A program made the position numbers and the translations under genes. A stretch of 64,000 nucleotides of DNA. Source: Fulvia fulva (lineage: Eukaryota > Ascomycota > Dothideomycetes > Mycosphaerellales > Mycosphaerellaceae). The DNA lies in assembly GCF_020509005.1 (NCBI RefSeq), contig NC_063025.1:124001-188000 (forward strand), written 5' to 3'. Shown here piece after piece: positions 31,677 through 44,200 of the stretch. Numbering within the stretch: position 1 is the first letter of the stretch; the number at the start of each line of letters is the position of its first letter. The notes beneath the pieces were generated by a model. It did not search any database. It was not told the DNA's origin and worked only from the letters and a program-made list of their open reading frames with translations.

Positions 31677-33105
31677 TTCCTCTATAATGTCCTATATCCT
31701 ACTACCTAGCGCGTCCTAGTCTACGCCTATTAGTTATATACTAAAGGGGAGCCGGACCTAGTTAGATTCTCTTACCGTAACTAGTAGAGTACGTAGCCTC
31801 CCGTACGCCCTAGGTTACGTATCCTTTATATCGTTCTCGGCCCTAGAGCGCTTATACCCGACCGCCGCTAGCTAGTTCCGGTATAGGCTAGCCTTACGGT
31901 CGCCGTAGAATCTTAGGGCGACGGTTCTGTTTATAATTGCCTTGTTTTTCGCTAGTTTCTACTATAGGCATTCCGCGCTATACGATAGGTAGTACCCCGG
32001 ACAGTTCGCGTACCGTCTCGTAACCGATATATAGTCCCTAGATATATAGTCTCCTATATAATTCGAGTAGGCCTGCTTGTTTAAATACGTATAGGTTTAG
32101 TGTCTATACTATTAGTATTTAAAGTATTAGAGGACACGAAAAGATAAGGAGTGCTTTTCTACTATCTTAAGGCTATATTACTGGATCAGGCCTTATTCTA
32201 TTACTAGATCCGCCGCTTTCGCGTCTTATAGCTATACTATTAGCGCCGAGGCCTTCTTACCTTCTAGCCATTTCCTATAGAGCTAAGTCGCCTTCTAGAT
32301 TAGAGAGTTTAGGGTGACCGGGTTGTCCTCTTAGAGAGTACGTAGGTGACCTTAGTTAGTTAGGTCGAACTCTTTAGCTATATCGTAGACTAGGATCGTA
32401 AATTGCTTCGTTAAGACCTTCGCTAATACCGTAACCTTAGATACCTACTATAGCTATACCTCTAGGTGCCTCCTAGTAGTAGTAGAGCTAGTATAGATCT
32501 ATAGAGTACCGTTAGACTATTAGTTTACTACGACCACCTCTAGTTAATTAATTCGCTAGGCGAGCTCCTTATTCGATAGCTTCGTAACTTTGGCCTAGTC
32601 TTCCTTTACTATAATACGGATCGTAACTACATCGTACGTTAGGCGGGGACCTAGTATTAATACCGCGACCGATAACTAGCTATAGGGGTGTTAATTCCGG
32701 GTAGCCTTATTAATCGCCTAAGACGTCGTCCTTATTTCTAATTACCCTCGGTAATACGATAGTACTAGCGCCGTACGTAGCTAAGTAATTATTACCTATA
32801 GAGACCGGTATAGGAGCTAATATTTAGTTTCTATACTTTTTATATCCTCTATAAGTTACTACTAGTTATCTTAGGGGAGCTTCGCCTATAGAGCCGTAGG
32901 CGCCGGTAGTACCGTAGCCTAGGCTACTATCACCTAGGAGTTACCTAATGTAGCTAGGTACCTCCGCGGCGTTTAGGGCTAAGGAAATAGGGTGAAGAGA
33001 ACTTTAAGCTATCTAAATTAAATAAGGTAGAACTCCCTTAATTCTAGGGGTAGTAGCCTACTTTATAGATCGTTAGGATAGCCTTAATAAGGACTTTCGA
33101 ATATA
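31677..33105 (-). mobile_element. LINE-B minus copy, ORF1 part
   Basis: Reverse complement of 26727-28160, continuing the copy at 23199-26699. RIP-saturated. Its 5' end (right edge) is near the attcgaaag block shared by all three LINE-B 5' ends. Confidence 0.88.
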
Positions 33106-33178
33106 TCGTATTTAGGGCTAATCGCGTTCTACTCGAGTCGACTCTTAATACCGGTATATATATATATATATATATATA
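33106..33178. repeat. Short unassigned stretch ending in (TA)n
   Basis: Spacer between LINE-B and the first pogo element. It ends in about 12 TA dinucleotides (33155-33178) that supplied the TA target of the transposon. Confidence 0.7.
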
Positions 33179-34311
33179 ACGTACTTTACTACCGAGCGGG
33201 CTATACTACCGAGCGGGCCACTTTTACTAAGAACTATACTACTTCTATAGATATAGCTATTTAACTACTATTATAGCGTATATTGTCTTTAAATAAGGCT
33301 AAACTGACCTTAGCTGTCTAGGCTACGAAACGCGACGCGATAATTACGAATCGACTTGCTATAAAGGTATACGACGCGTCTCGAACTATACTAGGGTATC
33401 GATTAAATAGACGACCTCCTCGGGGTGACTACGAGCCTAATTCGAAGTAGCTTGTAGAGCTAGAAGAGAGGACGATACTTAAGTATATACTCGAGCTAGA
33501 TCTTAGAGGTTTCCCGCTATTAAAGGCTAGTATACGAGTAATAGCCAATTCATTACTATAAGTAAAGGGTCTTAAGCCCCCTAGTCTTAATTAGATAGAC
33601 AGGTTTATTAGGCGGCATCGTAAGCTAAAGGTTCGTATAATACGTAGATACGATCGTTAGCGAGCCCTAATAGAAGATCTAGACGTTATCGAGAGGTAGC
33701 TCTTACTTATACGTAATATAAAGGAGAAGTATAGTATCCTTAACTAGGACACCTATAACTTCGACGAGATAGGGTTTATAATAGGTGTTATTACGTCTTA
33801 GAGCGTCGTTACGGGTTTAGAAAGGTGTAGTAGAAAGAGGAAGGTCGTTTAATAGGGCAATAGAGAGGGAGTAGAGAGATAGCGTATTAGATAGCTCTTA
33901 TACGAAGCGAGATTAGTAAGCTACGTAAGTCTAACGAGGCCCTTATATAGCGGAAAGCACGAAAGCGCAAGTACATTTAGTCTAGAGGGTCTCTAACCTT
34001 CGATAACGCGTCGTAATTAATACCTCTAGAGGATACTAGGAGGTAGGAAGTGAGTAGAGAGTCGCTAGATAGTGTTCGGCTAGTACTAAGGCTACGACGC
34101 TATAAGCAATATAGCGAGTCGGGGTATAACGTACGTACCTTTTAAGTAAACTCGCTAGATAGCGAACAATCTAAAGAGGATTTGTCCTCCTAGTAACGAT
34201 TCTATAGGATGTCGTCGTATTAAGATACCGTTGTAATTAAAGTAGAAGTAGTATAGTTCTTAGTAAAAGTAGCCCGCTCGGTAGTATAGCCTGCTTATTA
34301 GTAAAGTACGT
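33179..34311 (+). mobile_element. pogo/Fot1-like DNA transposon, internally deleted (1133 bp), RIP-mutated
   Basis: Terminal inverted repeats of about 65-70 bp start acgtactttacta and are flanked by TA on both sides, the Tc1/mariner-superfamily target. Each TIR holds a tandem direct repeat; on the left, actaccgagcgggc occurs at 33188-33201 and 33205-33218, 17 bp apart. The element is much shorter than its 1853-bp neighbour. Confidence 0.88.
33270..34060 (+). pseudogene. pogo/Fot1-like transposase remnant
   Basis: The plus-strand frame starts with an N-terminal DNA-binding (CENP-B-like HTH) region, including an FIRRHRKLKVR-like segment near 33600, then NFDEIGFIIGVI (near 33755-33790), the block carrying the first catalytic Asp of DDE_1 transposases. 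The blocks expected for the later catalytic residues are absent: the frame passes straight into a basic C-terminal-like stretch. Many RIP stops. Not functional. Confidence 0.7.
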
Positions 34312-34839
34312 TATTAGCTAAGCTAATTTATCGATCTAATATTTACGGGCTATCTACTCTAACTCTCTATAGACGATTAGGGTTAGAGGAGGAATAGTTT
34401 ATAGTTTATATTAGATATTAGGTATAAGGTAGGAATTTTATAAATCGCGCTATAGATATTACGGCGCGCTCGGTAGTACTTCGGTACTATAGAGTAACCT
34501 AGATTAGGTACCGCTAGTATAGACTCTAAAATATTATATTAAAAGGCCTTCGTCCTTATTAAAGTAAGCGTAGGGCTTTACCCGGAGCGAGTAATAGCGT
34601 CTATTACTACCTTCTTATAAAAAATCGCCTCTCCTTATAAAAAGAATAACTCTTCTATAGTTCGAATCTAGGCTTTTTCTCTATTACTTAGTCGATAATA
34701 GCGTAAGTACTACGCGAAGGAGATATAATTAGATATTACTCTATAGGCCTTCCTTAGATATAGAGCGTTATACTACTTTACTAAAGAGCCGTAAGATAAA
34801 TAAATAGTATTAATATTAATAGTATTTCTATCTTCTATA
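34312..34839. other. RIP-mutated AT-rich DNA, nothing recognised
   Basis: No TIR, LTR or protein-like frame was recognised. It forms the flank shared by both pogo elements and shows the same TpA excess. Confidence 0.6.
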
Positions 34840-36692
34840 ACGTAAAGTACTAGTAAGCTAGGAATGCTAGTAAGCTAGGAATTTTGTCTTAGTTCGACTA
34901 ACTCGTATTCTTTACTAATCGTTTTCACTACTATTAAATAGAGAACTAGTGGACTTAATACTCTTATCTAACTCAGAATTGTTCTCTTTGTCTTCCTAGT
35001 ACGTTCGTACGTTATAGCTAGTCCGACCGGAGTTACTATACCGCTATCTACTTAGCTAGCCCTCTTTCGTACCCTCTGACCTACGACTCTTCTTTGACTA
35101 TTCTATAGCTTTTAACGACTCGACGACTACCTATAACGAGCCAACTCTATACTCTAAGACCCCGCCGTACTAGTGACGCTTTTATTTACGAGATCGGCGC
35201 TTTATAAAAGTCTTAACTTCTTATTTAAGCTTAGAGATACGAGCTTTAAGAAGCGTATTCTCTTATAGCATTACTTCGCCGCCTTTTATAAGCTAAGAGA
35301 AGCTATTATAAGCTGTTTTGGAGTTGCTTAGTATAGCGTCGTATATAAGCTTAGATTACGACGTAGACTCCTTCGAATTACTTAGAGTTTAAGACTACTA
35401 TAATATTGTCTAAGGCGGGAGTAGTCCTAGCGGGGTTTATAGGCGTATATTAAGGCAATTAAGTACTACTTGCGCGTTAATACGAACTAACCCTATAGCC
35501 TTAAAGGCCTTCGTATAGTTTGACGCGGTAAACACGTCGAAAAATACGTCTTTAAACGCCGGAAGGAAGGTTTCTTTATTAATCTAGAAGACGCGCTAAC
35601 GCGCTAAGTCCCGTACGTATTATAAGTACTTTAGCTTTAACGGCGTAAAACAAACTATATTAACAGGCTATAGGATATACGACGAATACGCCGGTATATA
35701 GAGTATAAGGATCTTATAGTCTAGATAGTAGTCCTTAAAACCCTAGTTTAAATAGCTCTTATAGCCGTCTAAAATAAGCAACCTATAGCTACCTATAGAA
35801 CGCGCCTCTATATATGCGTTAAAGTACTTTAACTACTCGAGGCTAAGTACGTTATTTGTCTATCTATTCTCGGAGACTGTAAGCTTCTAATTCCGCGGTA
35901 TATCTACCTCGTCGTACTATACTAAAATATAGACGCGCCCTTTATAGATAATAAAGGGCGGGGTCGAGTAGCTAGCGGTATAGATACTCTAAATAACTAT
36001 AACCTACTCTCTATTACTAGGCTAAGTAGCCTTAGGGCGAGAGCGTCGTTCTAAGCTAGTAACGACTTTTAGAGAGCTAATTACGCCTATTTAAAAGCCC
36101 CTCTTATCGAAGTTATAGATATCCTCGTTATGTACGCTATACTTAGTAATCGTCTCTTATATAAGCTTAAACTAGGCGCTTATAACTTCTAGATCTTCCT
36201 AGAGTATTCTCTAACCGGCCTTCGCTCGGTTAAAGGCCGTTTTAAGCTCGGTAGAGCGTAAAACAAATCTCTCTACCTAGTTCTTACCTACCGGATCCGC
36301 GTCGCTCTTACCAAGTAGCTTGTCCGCTATATCTACTACCTCGCTTAGGGTAGGCGCAAATCCTCGCGAATTGAGGTCGAGGATATATCGAGCAATCGTC
36401 TATTCTTTAGTTAACGTAAGTTTATACTAGATAGAGGGAGTATCGACGCGAGGGGTGATTCCGTAGTACCGGCTAGTTAGCGTCGAATAAGGTACGTTAT
36501 ATACTATAGCTACGTATAGGAGACTCGGAAATTGGCCCTAATAATAGGTAGAGAGGGTAAGAGCAATTCTATCTTCTTTATTAGACGATTATATATTATG
36601 TTTTTAAGATATAGTACGATAATCAAGGAGTTAGTTGTACTAAGACAAAATTCCTAGCTTACTAGTGTTCCTAGCTTACTAGTACTTTACGT
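34840..36692 (-). mobile_element. pogo/Fot1-like DNA transposon, full length (1853 bp), RIP-mutated
   Basis: TIRs begin acgtaaagtactagtaagc on both ends, with TA flanks (34838-34839 are within ataa; 36693-36694 are ta). Each TIR carries ctagtaagctaggaat twice, at 34850-34865 and 34867-34882 on the left, again 17 bp apart. The length matches Fot1-type elements (about 1.9 kb). A different family from the element at 33179, judging by TIR sequence. Confidence 0.9.
34930..36560 (-). pseudogene. pogo/Fot1-like transposase, RIP-killed
   Basis: Minus-strand frame collinear with DDE_1 transposases: an N-terminal HTH-like region (TLTKEQTIARYILDLNSRGF near 36370-36430), YNFDKRGFQIGV with the first Asp near 36100, an ASYSTPPFIIYKGR-like block, LLILDGYKSY (second Asp region, near 35780) and LILYIPAYSSYILQPV, then a C-terminal basic region. 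Catalytic-block spacing looks normal, so this element was complete before RIP added stops. The start codon cannot be fixed. Confidence 0.8.
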
Positions 36693-36900
36693 TAGTTATT
36701 TACCGATACGTCTAATATTAGCGTAGAAGCCTTCTAGTACTACGGGAAGAGCTAAGAATAGCGTACTTATACTACTTTACTTTTTATTACTAATATATTA
36801 TCGCTACTATAGAAAGACTCCTAGTATATAAATATAGCTAAAGTCAATTCTTTTACGCTCTCGTTCTAGTTATAGAGTGGAGCTTAGTAGGACTAGAAAA
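36693..36900. other. RIP-mutated spacer, nothing recognised
   Basis: Continuation of the pre-insertion flank of the pogo element; ends in the target duplication of LINE-C at 36901. Confidence 0.5.
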
Positions 36901-36919
36901 TCGTAATTTATATAGATAG

Positions 36920-39765
36920 ATAGATATTTCATTAAGCTGTTGTAGTGCCCTTTGGCCTATACAGCTATACTATCTTGTTTTTGTATATATAGAGGGGAAA
37001 CCGTGTTAGTGAAAACCCCTCCTCCTTCCCGCCTGTCTTTTCCTCCTCGTTGACGTCTTAAATTTCCCTTGTTAGGGGTACGCTAGTGTCATGGGCCTGC
37101 CCTGATGACTACCCTATCTGCAACCCCCCTCGCTTCCGCCTCTTGTCTATCCACTCCTCCGTCTCGCTCGCGAGGCTAAACTACTAGAGGTATCCCTGCT
37201 GTAGTATCCACCGAGAGATTCGGCGAATGTTGCCTTTGTCCCTAATAATTGACTTGTAGTCTCTCCTTCCCGCTTGGTGCCTCCAATTTCCCCTGCCTCT
37301 CGCCCACTGCGGGCATCGTAGTAGCATATGTTCTGGGTTTTGCGATAGGTAGCCATACTGGCAGGCTGGGCTATAGATGTCTAGTGCGCGTCTCCTGAAC
37401 AGGTAGGCCCTTAATCCAATGTGTTCGGACCTGATTTGGATCGCTATGCTTGCTTCGGCCCTTGTCAGGTCCCTATATAGCTGGTAATTGTGTCTCTGGA
37501 AGGCTCGGAGCGCTATCGGGCCTGTTATCTTAGGGGGCTTCCTTTTCCAGTCCTGCTCCCATAGGCAGCTCGCTATCTGTTCCGCTAGGTTTTGGGTCTT
37601 AGCCTTGCTCCCGCCGGCCTGGCGAGTCCTACGCTCCTCCTCCTTTCGTGCTAGCCATTCGGTGCTTGTCTGTACGGCCGTAAAGGTAGTAAGGTCATCC
37701 TCTTTTTGGCTTGTCCTATATCCTGCCCCTCTCCGGTAGCGGCTTTCTATCTTATTCTTTACCTCCTAGATCGTGGTTTGTGCTAGGTAACCTGTCGTCT
37801 TTACCGCGTATTGAATTCTCATTCCCCGGATGTACTGGCCGATTGGTAGTATTCCTGTCTCCATTTCTACCGTGCTTGTTGACGTTGTCTTGTATGCGCC
37901 TAGTACCCTACGTAGGTTGCCTACCTGTGTCCTGTTTAGGGGTTGCTCTATCCGTTTCGGGATCGGCTTGCCTACGCCTCCTGTTCCCCAAATCTGTGCC
38001 CCGTACAACATAGCTAGTCTGACGATCGCCTTATACATTACTCTTGCCTTGTCGAATGTTGCTCCCTATGTAGATACCGTAAGCCTCTTTATCGAGGCTT
38101 CATTGACTTGCGCTCGACTCTGGGCTTTCTTAATCTGTACATTCTAGCTTAGCTTCGGGTCGAGCCAGATCCCTAGTACTCGTAGCTCCGCTGATGGCTT
38201 GGTCTCGTAGCCTTGGATTCTTACCGCCGCCTTCATATTATAGTGTGTTCTCGCTTTACTGAAGTGTATAAGTTGGTACTTTTCAGGGGCGAACCGGGCA
38301 CTATGCTTCCTTGCCCACTCCTCGCATTTCTTATGCCTATCTTTAAGGAGGCGACAGTTCTCTTCTGTCGAGTCTGACTAGGCTAGGATGTTTGTATCGT
38401 CTACGAACCCCGATGCTGAAGTTTGCGGAGAGGTGAGTAGGGGGATTAGATCCGACATAAATATCAGAAACAGGATAGGGGAGAGAGTAGATCCCTAAGG
38501 TATTCTAGTCTCTACCTTCACCGGGTCGGACGTGTACCTTCCTAGGACTAGGTATGTCGTCCGTTCCTAGAGAAAGGAGTAGACGAACGACGTTGCCCAC
38601 TAGGGGATGCCTTTCTGCTGTAGGATATGTATTAGCCTTTGGTGTGAGACGTTGTCGAAGGCCCCTACGATGTTAAGGGATAGTAAGGACGCCGCTCGGT
38701 TCCTGCCGTAGTGCCAGAGGGTCTGAATTTGCTCCGTAATTAGCTCTATTGCTGTTAGTGTCGATCGCTAGCTTCTTCCCCCTATCTGTGTTGCTAGGAG
38801 TACGTGGTTGTCCTCGGCAAGCTACGTAAGTCTCTAGGCTACTATCCTTTCTAGGACCTTCCCTATCGTATTTAGAAGTGCTATTGGTCTGTACGACTTG
38901 GGCTGAGTATAGTCTTCCTTCTGTGGCTTGCGTAGCACTACTGTCATAGACTCTCTATACGGCTTCGGGTGATACCCTTGCCGTAGGCACGCGGTAAATA
39001 GGTTTGTAAGGCTCGGCGCGATCTCTTCTCTACACTCTTTTAGCAGTACGTTTGGTATCCTGTCTAGGCCTAGGGCTTTTCGTCCCTTTAGCTTACTTAT
39101 GACTCCTGTTACTGTGTTAGAGCTAACCGCCCAATCTATATCCAGGGGTTCCGGGTATATACTCGGGTCGATGTCCGTAAGGTCTGCCTCTACTTGCGTC
39201 GAAAAGAAATGGTCGGCTAACGCTTTTGCCTTGCCCCGGGGCGTAGCCTAGGCAATCCCTTCGCGGTCTACGATTAGGGGGAAGTGAGGGGCTTGTTGCT
39301 CTTCAGGTAGTCGTGCCTATTTAGCAAGTCTCCACATCTGTTCCGGGTTTTCTATAACGAGCCCGATCGTCGCTCTCTAGTCCTACAGCTTATCGCGTCT
39401 TATCTGTGCCTTCTTCTCTTGTGTCGCGTGGCAGTATTGCTCCTACGTCTCTTAGGTATGCTCCTTCGTCCACTGTCGCCTTGCCCTTCTAGCCTCCCTT
39501 ACCTTCGTAGAGCATTTAGGGGTCTAGAAGGCCTTCTACTGCGTTGAGGGCCGGAGTAACGGCGTGTATTGTTCCGCTGCTTGCTATATGACCGAGGTAA
39601 TCTGTTCCGCTGCTTGATCTAGCTGAGCTGTCGTCTCGAGTTCTCTATGCTGTGGTAGGTTCGCTATTAGGAAGCCTCTTATGTCGTCCTAGCGTGCCTT
39701 CTTCTAGTTACGGCGTGGTTCGTTTGCTAGCTCCTCTATCGCCTTCACCCCTAGCGTCGTTTGGG
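36920..39765 (-). mobile_element. LINE-C minus copy, 5'-truncated, lightly RIP-mutated
   Basis: Flanked by tcgtaatttatatagatag at 36901-36919 and 39766-39784 (the last bases overlap the tetranucleotide tail). The 3' end is on the left. It covers the region from behind the endonuclease through RT to the 3' end and matches the plus copy from about 47375. CpA and TpG are frequent, so this copy is among the younger ones. Confidence 0.9.
37090..39750 (-). pseudogene. LINE-C reverse transcriptase (ORF2, 5' truncated)
   Basis: Minus-strand ORF2 without its endonuclease. Linker, then RT with KSYRPIALLNTIGKVLE, LLSLNIVGAFDNVSH (motif A, Asp replaced by Asn), a GSTLSPILFLIF block and GFVDDTNILA (near 38400), then NRTQVGNLRRVLGAYKTT and a C-terminal zinc motif with QNPEHMLLRC near 37320-37350. 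In-frame TAG codons are fewer than in other copies but still present, so no full-length protein is made. Confidence 0.85.
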
Positions 39766-39784
39766 TCGTAATTTATATAGATAG

Positions 39785-40190
39785 TTATACCGCCTTTAGC
39801 GGACTTAATCGATACTATATCTATACTATTATAAATATTCGCTTATATAAACTTCTTTTTTACTCTATAGAGTATCTATTTATACTCTCGTACTCGTAGC
39901 TATCATCTAAATATAATATCCTTACTAACGTACTATTACGACTTAATTATATAGAAGTTACGAATTATTACTCTTAGTAGCTTTTATAGTCTATAGCCTT
40001 ACTACCGACCGTTACTAGCTAGACTAAATAATAGCTATTTATAATAAGAGAACTTCTATACTCTATACTATTTGCTAGTAAGGCTTATTATCTCGAATAC
40101 GCCGTACTTATACGAGCGTAGTATCTAGGTATAAGGCTTTTACTAACCTTCGAGATTTCGATCTATAGCTAGTAAAGAAAAGTACTCTCG
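39785..40190. other. RIP-mutated spacer, nothing recognised
   Basis: AT-rich, TpA-dominated DNA between LINE-C and the Gypsy-1 LTR. No coding or repeat structure recognised. Confidence 0.5.
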
Positions 40191-40484
40191 TATAAGGGCG
40201 CTCGTACTATAGGGTCCGAATAAGAGAGTTATTGTTCTATAAAGCTATAAAAGAGGAGCGCGAGGCGCGGCGAAGTTATAAAGTAAAGCTAAGCCGCGCT
40301 AACCCGATACGGAAGGTCCGCGGTTCACCCGGTCCGACGTAGCTATAGTAACGGGTCGCGGGCTACCCGTAATAGTACCCCCCCTCTTAAGACGCGTCTT
40401 AGTCCTCTAAGCGTTATCTATCTTATACGGCTACTTGCCCGTACTACTCTATAACCGTACGAAAGTCTAATTATCCTCTAATAC
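40191..40484 (-). mobile_element. Gypsy-1 minus copy, 3' end with LTR
   Basis: LTR at 40191-40374 (184 bp) followed by the reverse complement of the polypurine tract and the end of pol (to the equivalent of about 18030 in the intact copy). Cut at 40484 by Gypsy-2. RIP-saturated. Confidence 0.9.
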
Positions 40485-41000
40485 TATCGGGGCGAGAGCC
40501 TAGCCTATAAGATAAAAGAGTAAAAGCGAGAATATAGGTACGAAGTGTAGATATAAAGGGTATAGTATAATTGCTATATAAAACGAAAGACGAAGAAAAT
40601 AAGAGAGGCCTAGGGAAGGCCGGATACTTATACGCGACCCTCGCGAGTACATATCCCCGTATTAATAGGGGTAACTCGTACGAAGCCGCGCTTAGTAGCT
40701 TTGCTTAAAACCTTATTCTAACCTACCCTACGTTCCGAGTCTTCTACGTGCTTCTTCTAGGGTCTAGCGTAGTCGCGGGTACTCGCGGGAGTACCGTAAG
40801 TTATATAGCTACGAGCCGAAGTGAATCTATTAAGGTTTAGTAGAGTAGTAAATTTAGAGGGCTAGGTCCCGTAGTAAATATTACGGGGTATATGATTCTT
40901 AGCGCTTATATACTAAGCTAGACTATCACTTCTTAACGACTTCTAAGTACTCTAAGGCTCTCCTGTCCCTACCTTCTATATACTCTATAGGGAGACTATA
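40485..41000 (-). repeat. Gypsy-2 3' LTR
   Basis: Aligns to 46254-46769 over its full 516 bp; right edge gagactata in both. Confidence 0.92.
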
Positions 41001-41299
41001 ATAATAGCCCCCCCGAATAAAGCTAAGTTCCTACGAAGCCGTAGTAGTTGTATATATCGAGGATGTTTAGCTTTAGTACTAGGCCTAGGCCTAATATTAT
41101 AGTCAATATACTATTAGTAAGCCCTATCGAAGAGCTCGGATTCGAAGAGCCTACTAATATTGACTTCTAGGCCGTCTACGCGGGCGTAGTATTCTTCGAT
41201 TGCTTAACGATTAAAGATAATATGTTAGATAGGTTCCTATAAGGTATCCTACTTAGGGCAACCTTACTATTCGACTTTATACTTAATCGGCGGTAGTCC

Positions 41300-44200
41300 T
41301 TTAACGTCGTTAGGCTCTACGCGGATTCCCCGGATCTTGCGGACGGTATAGTCGTTAGAAGGTAGGTTAATAGGCTCGTCGACTTCTACTTTATCGGGAG
41401 GACCTAGTATGTCTTAGTTTTAGTTCGGGAATAGGTCCTTAGCTAACGGCCGAAGGCGTACGGGATAGAAGACGTCGTAGATCTTTATGTTCGTAGGAAG
41501 AGCTAGACGGTAGGCGTATAAACTAATACGCTCGGTGATCTTAAAAGGACCTAGGTTCTTCTAGTTCAGCTTCTTAGAGGGGCGGTCCGTCTTAATGTTC
41601 TTAGAGTTAAGGTAGACTACATCGCCTACTTAGTAGTCGGGAGCTAGCTAGCGACGACGATTAGCTTAATCCTCGTAGATTACTTATACGTACACTATCT
41701 CGTCGTGAACTTCTTTATAGATCTATAAGAGTATAGTAGCGAACTCGTCTACTACTTACTCGTTTACGTCTTCGGTAGGCGGGAGAGGTTCTTCTAGTTC
41801 TATACCTATACGAGGGTAGTAACCTCTCGTAGTATAGAAGGGAGAGTAGCTAGTAGTCTCCGAGTCCTAGTTACGAGTAGCGAACTCTACCGTAGGGATA
41901 TACTAAGGCCAATCCTTCTAGTAGTAGTCGATAAAGTAACGAAGGACCTACTCGAGGATAGCGTTCGTAATTTCGGTCTAGCCGTCGGTCTATAGCTAAA
42001 AACTAGTCGAGAGGTTATACTTAATGCCTAGGATAGTATATAGACGCTTCTAGAAGTACGAGATGAACTAGGTGCCTCTATTAGAGGTAATACTATCCGG
42101 GAGGCCTTAAAAGCGCTAGACGAATTCGTAGAACAAGCGAGTAGTCTCCTTTACGGTTATACTCTAGTACGGGATTATATACCGGTCCTTAGAGTACCGG
42201 TCCACGATTACTAGAAGGGCCTTTACTTTTACGCCGCTAAAGGTCTTACCGTAAGGAAGATCGGTAATAAAGTCTATCGTAATGTACTTCTACGGACGAT
42301 TAGTAGCCGGGAGAGGGTATAAGAGACCGTAGGGGCGGTAGCGGTTAGCTTTAGCTCTTCGGTAAGTAGCGTAGTTTAGTATATAGCGGCGGACGTCCTT
42401 CTAGGAATACGGCTACTAGTAATACCTAGCGAGGAGCTTATAGGTCTTAGCTACGCCTAGGTAACCCCTAGAGGCGGAGTCGTAGACAATTTAAAGAAAC
42501 TTAGCTCGGATATTAGAGCCTTCGGGCTACGGTACGTAAAGCTTCTTACGGAAGTAGACGACACCTTCCTAGAGCTCGTACTCGGATAGCGAGAAGCCCG
42601 GAATGTCCTCGCGCTAGATTTAAGGGCCTAAACTAACTCTTAGGCGTCTAGGTCGGTATTATACGCTATTCGTACTCGTACTATAATGCCCTTAGGTTGC
42701 TCCTTATTATTAAACCTCTTAAAGTCTAATTCGGATAAGCCGTCGGTCGTTATTAAGCCCTCTTTATCGTCGTTTAAGTCCTTAGCGTCCGAGGCGTATT
42801 CCTTAGGCTCGGATTTATTATTACTCTCGTTAAGGTAGGTAGGAGCGAGTACGGGAGTAGTAAAGGAAGCGGCGAGCGTAGACTAGTTATTCGATAGGTA
42901 CTCTCGAAGCTCGGAAGAGAGGTTATACGCTTTAATAACTTATTACTCTACGATTTACTAGCCCCCTCTTTGATTAACTAGAGAGTTACTAGGGCGGTAG
43001 GTAAGGGCGTCGGCTATCGAGTTGGCCTTACCGGGCGTATACAAGATTATAAAGTTGAACCGGGAGAGGAACTCGCTCTAGCGGGCCTAGCGACGATTAA
43101 GTAGCTTGTTCTTTATAAAGTAGACGAGGTTCTTATAGTCGGAGCTTACTTAGACGGGTATAGTAGAGCCTTCGAGCTCGGGGCGCTACTCTTTAAAAGC
43201 TTTAACGATAGCGAGAAGCTCCTTATCGTAGATCTCGTAGTTATACTCCGTAGCGGTCATCTTCTTAGAGAGGAAGGCGATAGGTAGCTAGGGAGATTTA
43301 GGCGAGCGGCGTTATAGTACGATACCGCCTACTACGCCGTCGGATACGTTAGTCTCTATACGGGTCTCTAGTTCGAAATCGAAGTACTATAGAAGCGGGT
43401 TCTTAACAAACTTTACTTTAAGTAAGTCAAAAGCTTCCTAGTACTCGTTAGTCTAGGCAAACTTCTTACCCTTACGCGTAAGCTTCGTTAAAGGGCGTAC
43501 TACGCCCGAGAATACGTAGATAAAGCGGCGGTAGAAGTTAGTAAAGCCTAGATAACCCTAGACCTCCTTAACGTTCGTAGGAGTATCCTATTCGACAATA
43601 GCGTCGATCTTCTCTTAGTCTATCTTAATACCGTCTACGGTAATAATCAAACTAAGGAACTTGACTTCGGTCTTCTTAAACTCGTACTTATCGATATCGA
43701 GCTATAAGCCGGCGTCTACGAGCTTCTAAAGGACCTTATAGACGTGCTCGCGGTACTCCTCCTTAGTCTCGCTATAGACTAGGATGTCGTCGATGTAGGT
43801 AGTGTAGAACTGATCGAGGAACTCCTAAAGGATGTCGTTAATAAAGTTCTAGAAGGTACTAGGCCCGTTATAAACGCCGAAGGGCATAACGAGCGACTCG
43901 AATAGCCCGTAGCGAGTACGGAAGGCTATAAGATACTCGTATCCTTCTACTATTCGTAACTTGTTAAACGTAGCGATAATATTGAGCTTAGTAAAGTACT
44001 TAGCCTTAGAGAGGCGTTCGAGCGTCTCCTAAATTAACGGTATTAGGTAGCGGTTCTTCTTTATAATAGTGTTTAAGCCTCGGTAGTCTACGTAGAAGCG
44101 TAGGCTATAGCCGGGCTTCTTAACGAACATAACGGGACTACTAGCGCTAGAACGGCTCGCTCGAATAAACCCCTTCTTTAGGTTTTCTTCGAGGTATCTC

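Noticed and set aside
34659..34669. agttcgaatct resembling a tRNA B box
   Set aside because: No A box at proper distance and no cloverleaf arms; lies in RIP-mutated DNA.
37488..38147. Plus-strand ORFs within LINE-C
   Set aside because: Antisense shadows of the minus-strand LINE-C ORF2.
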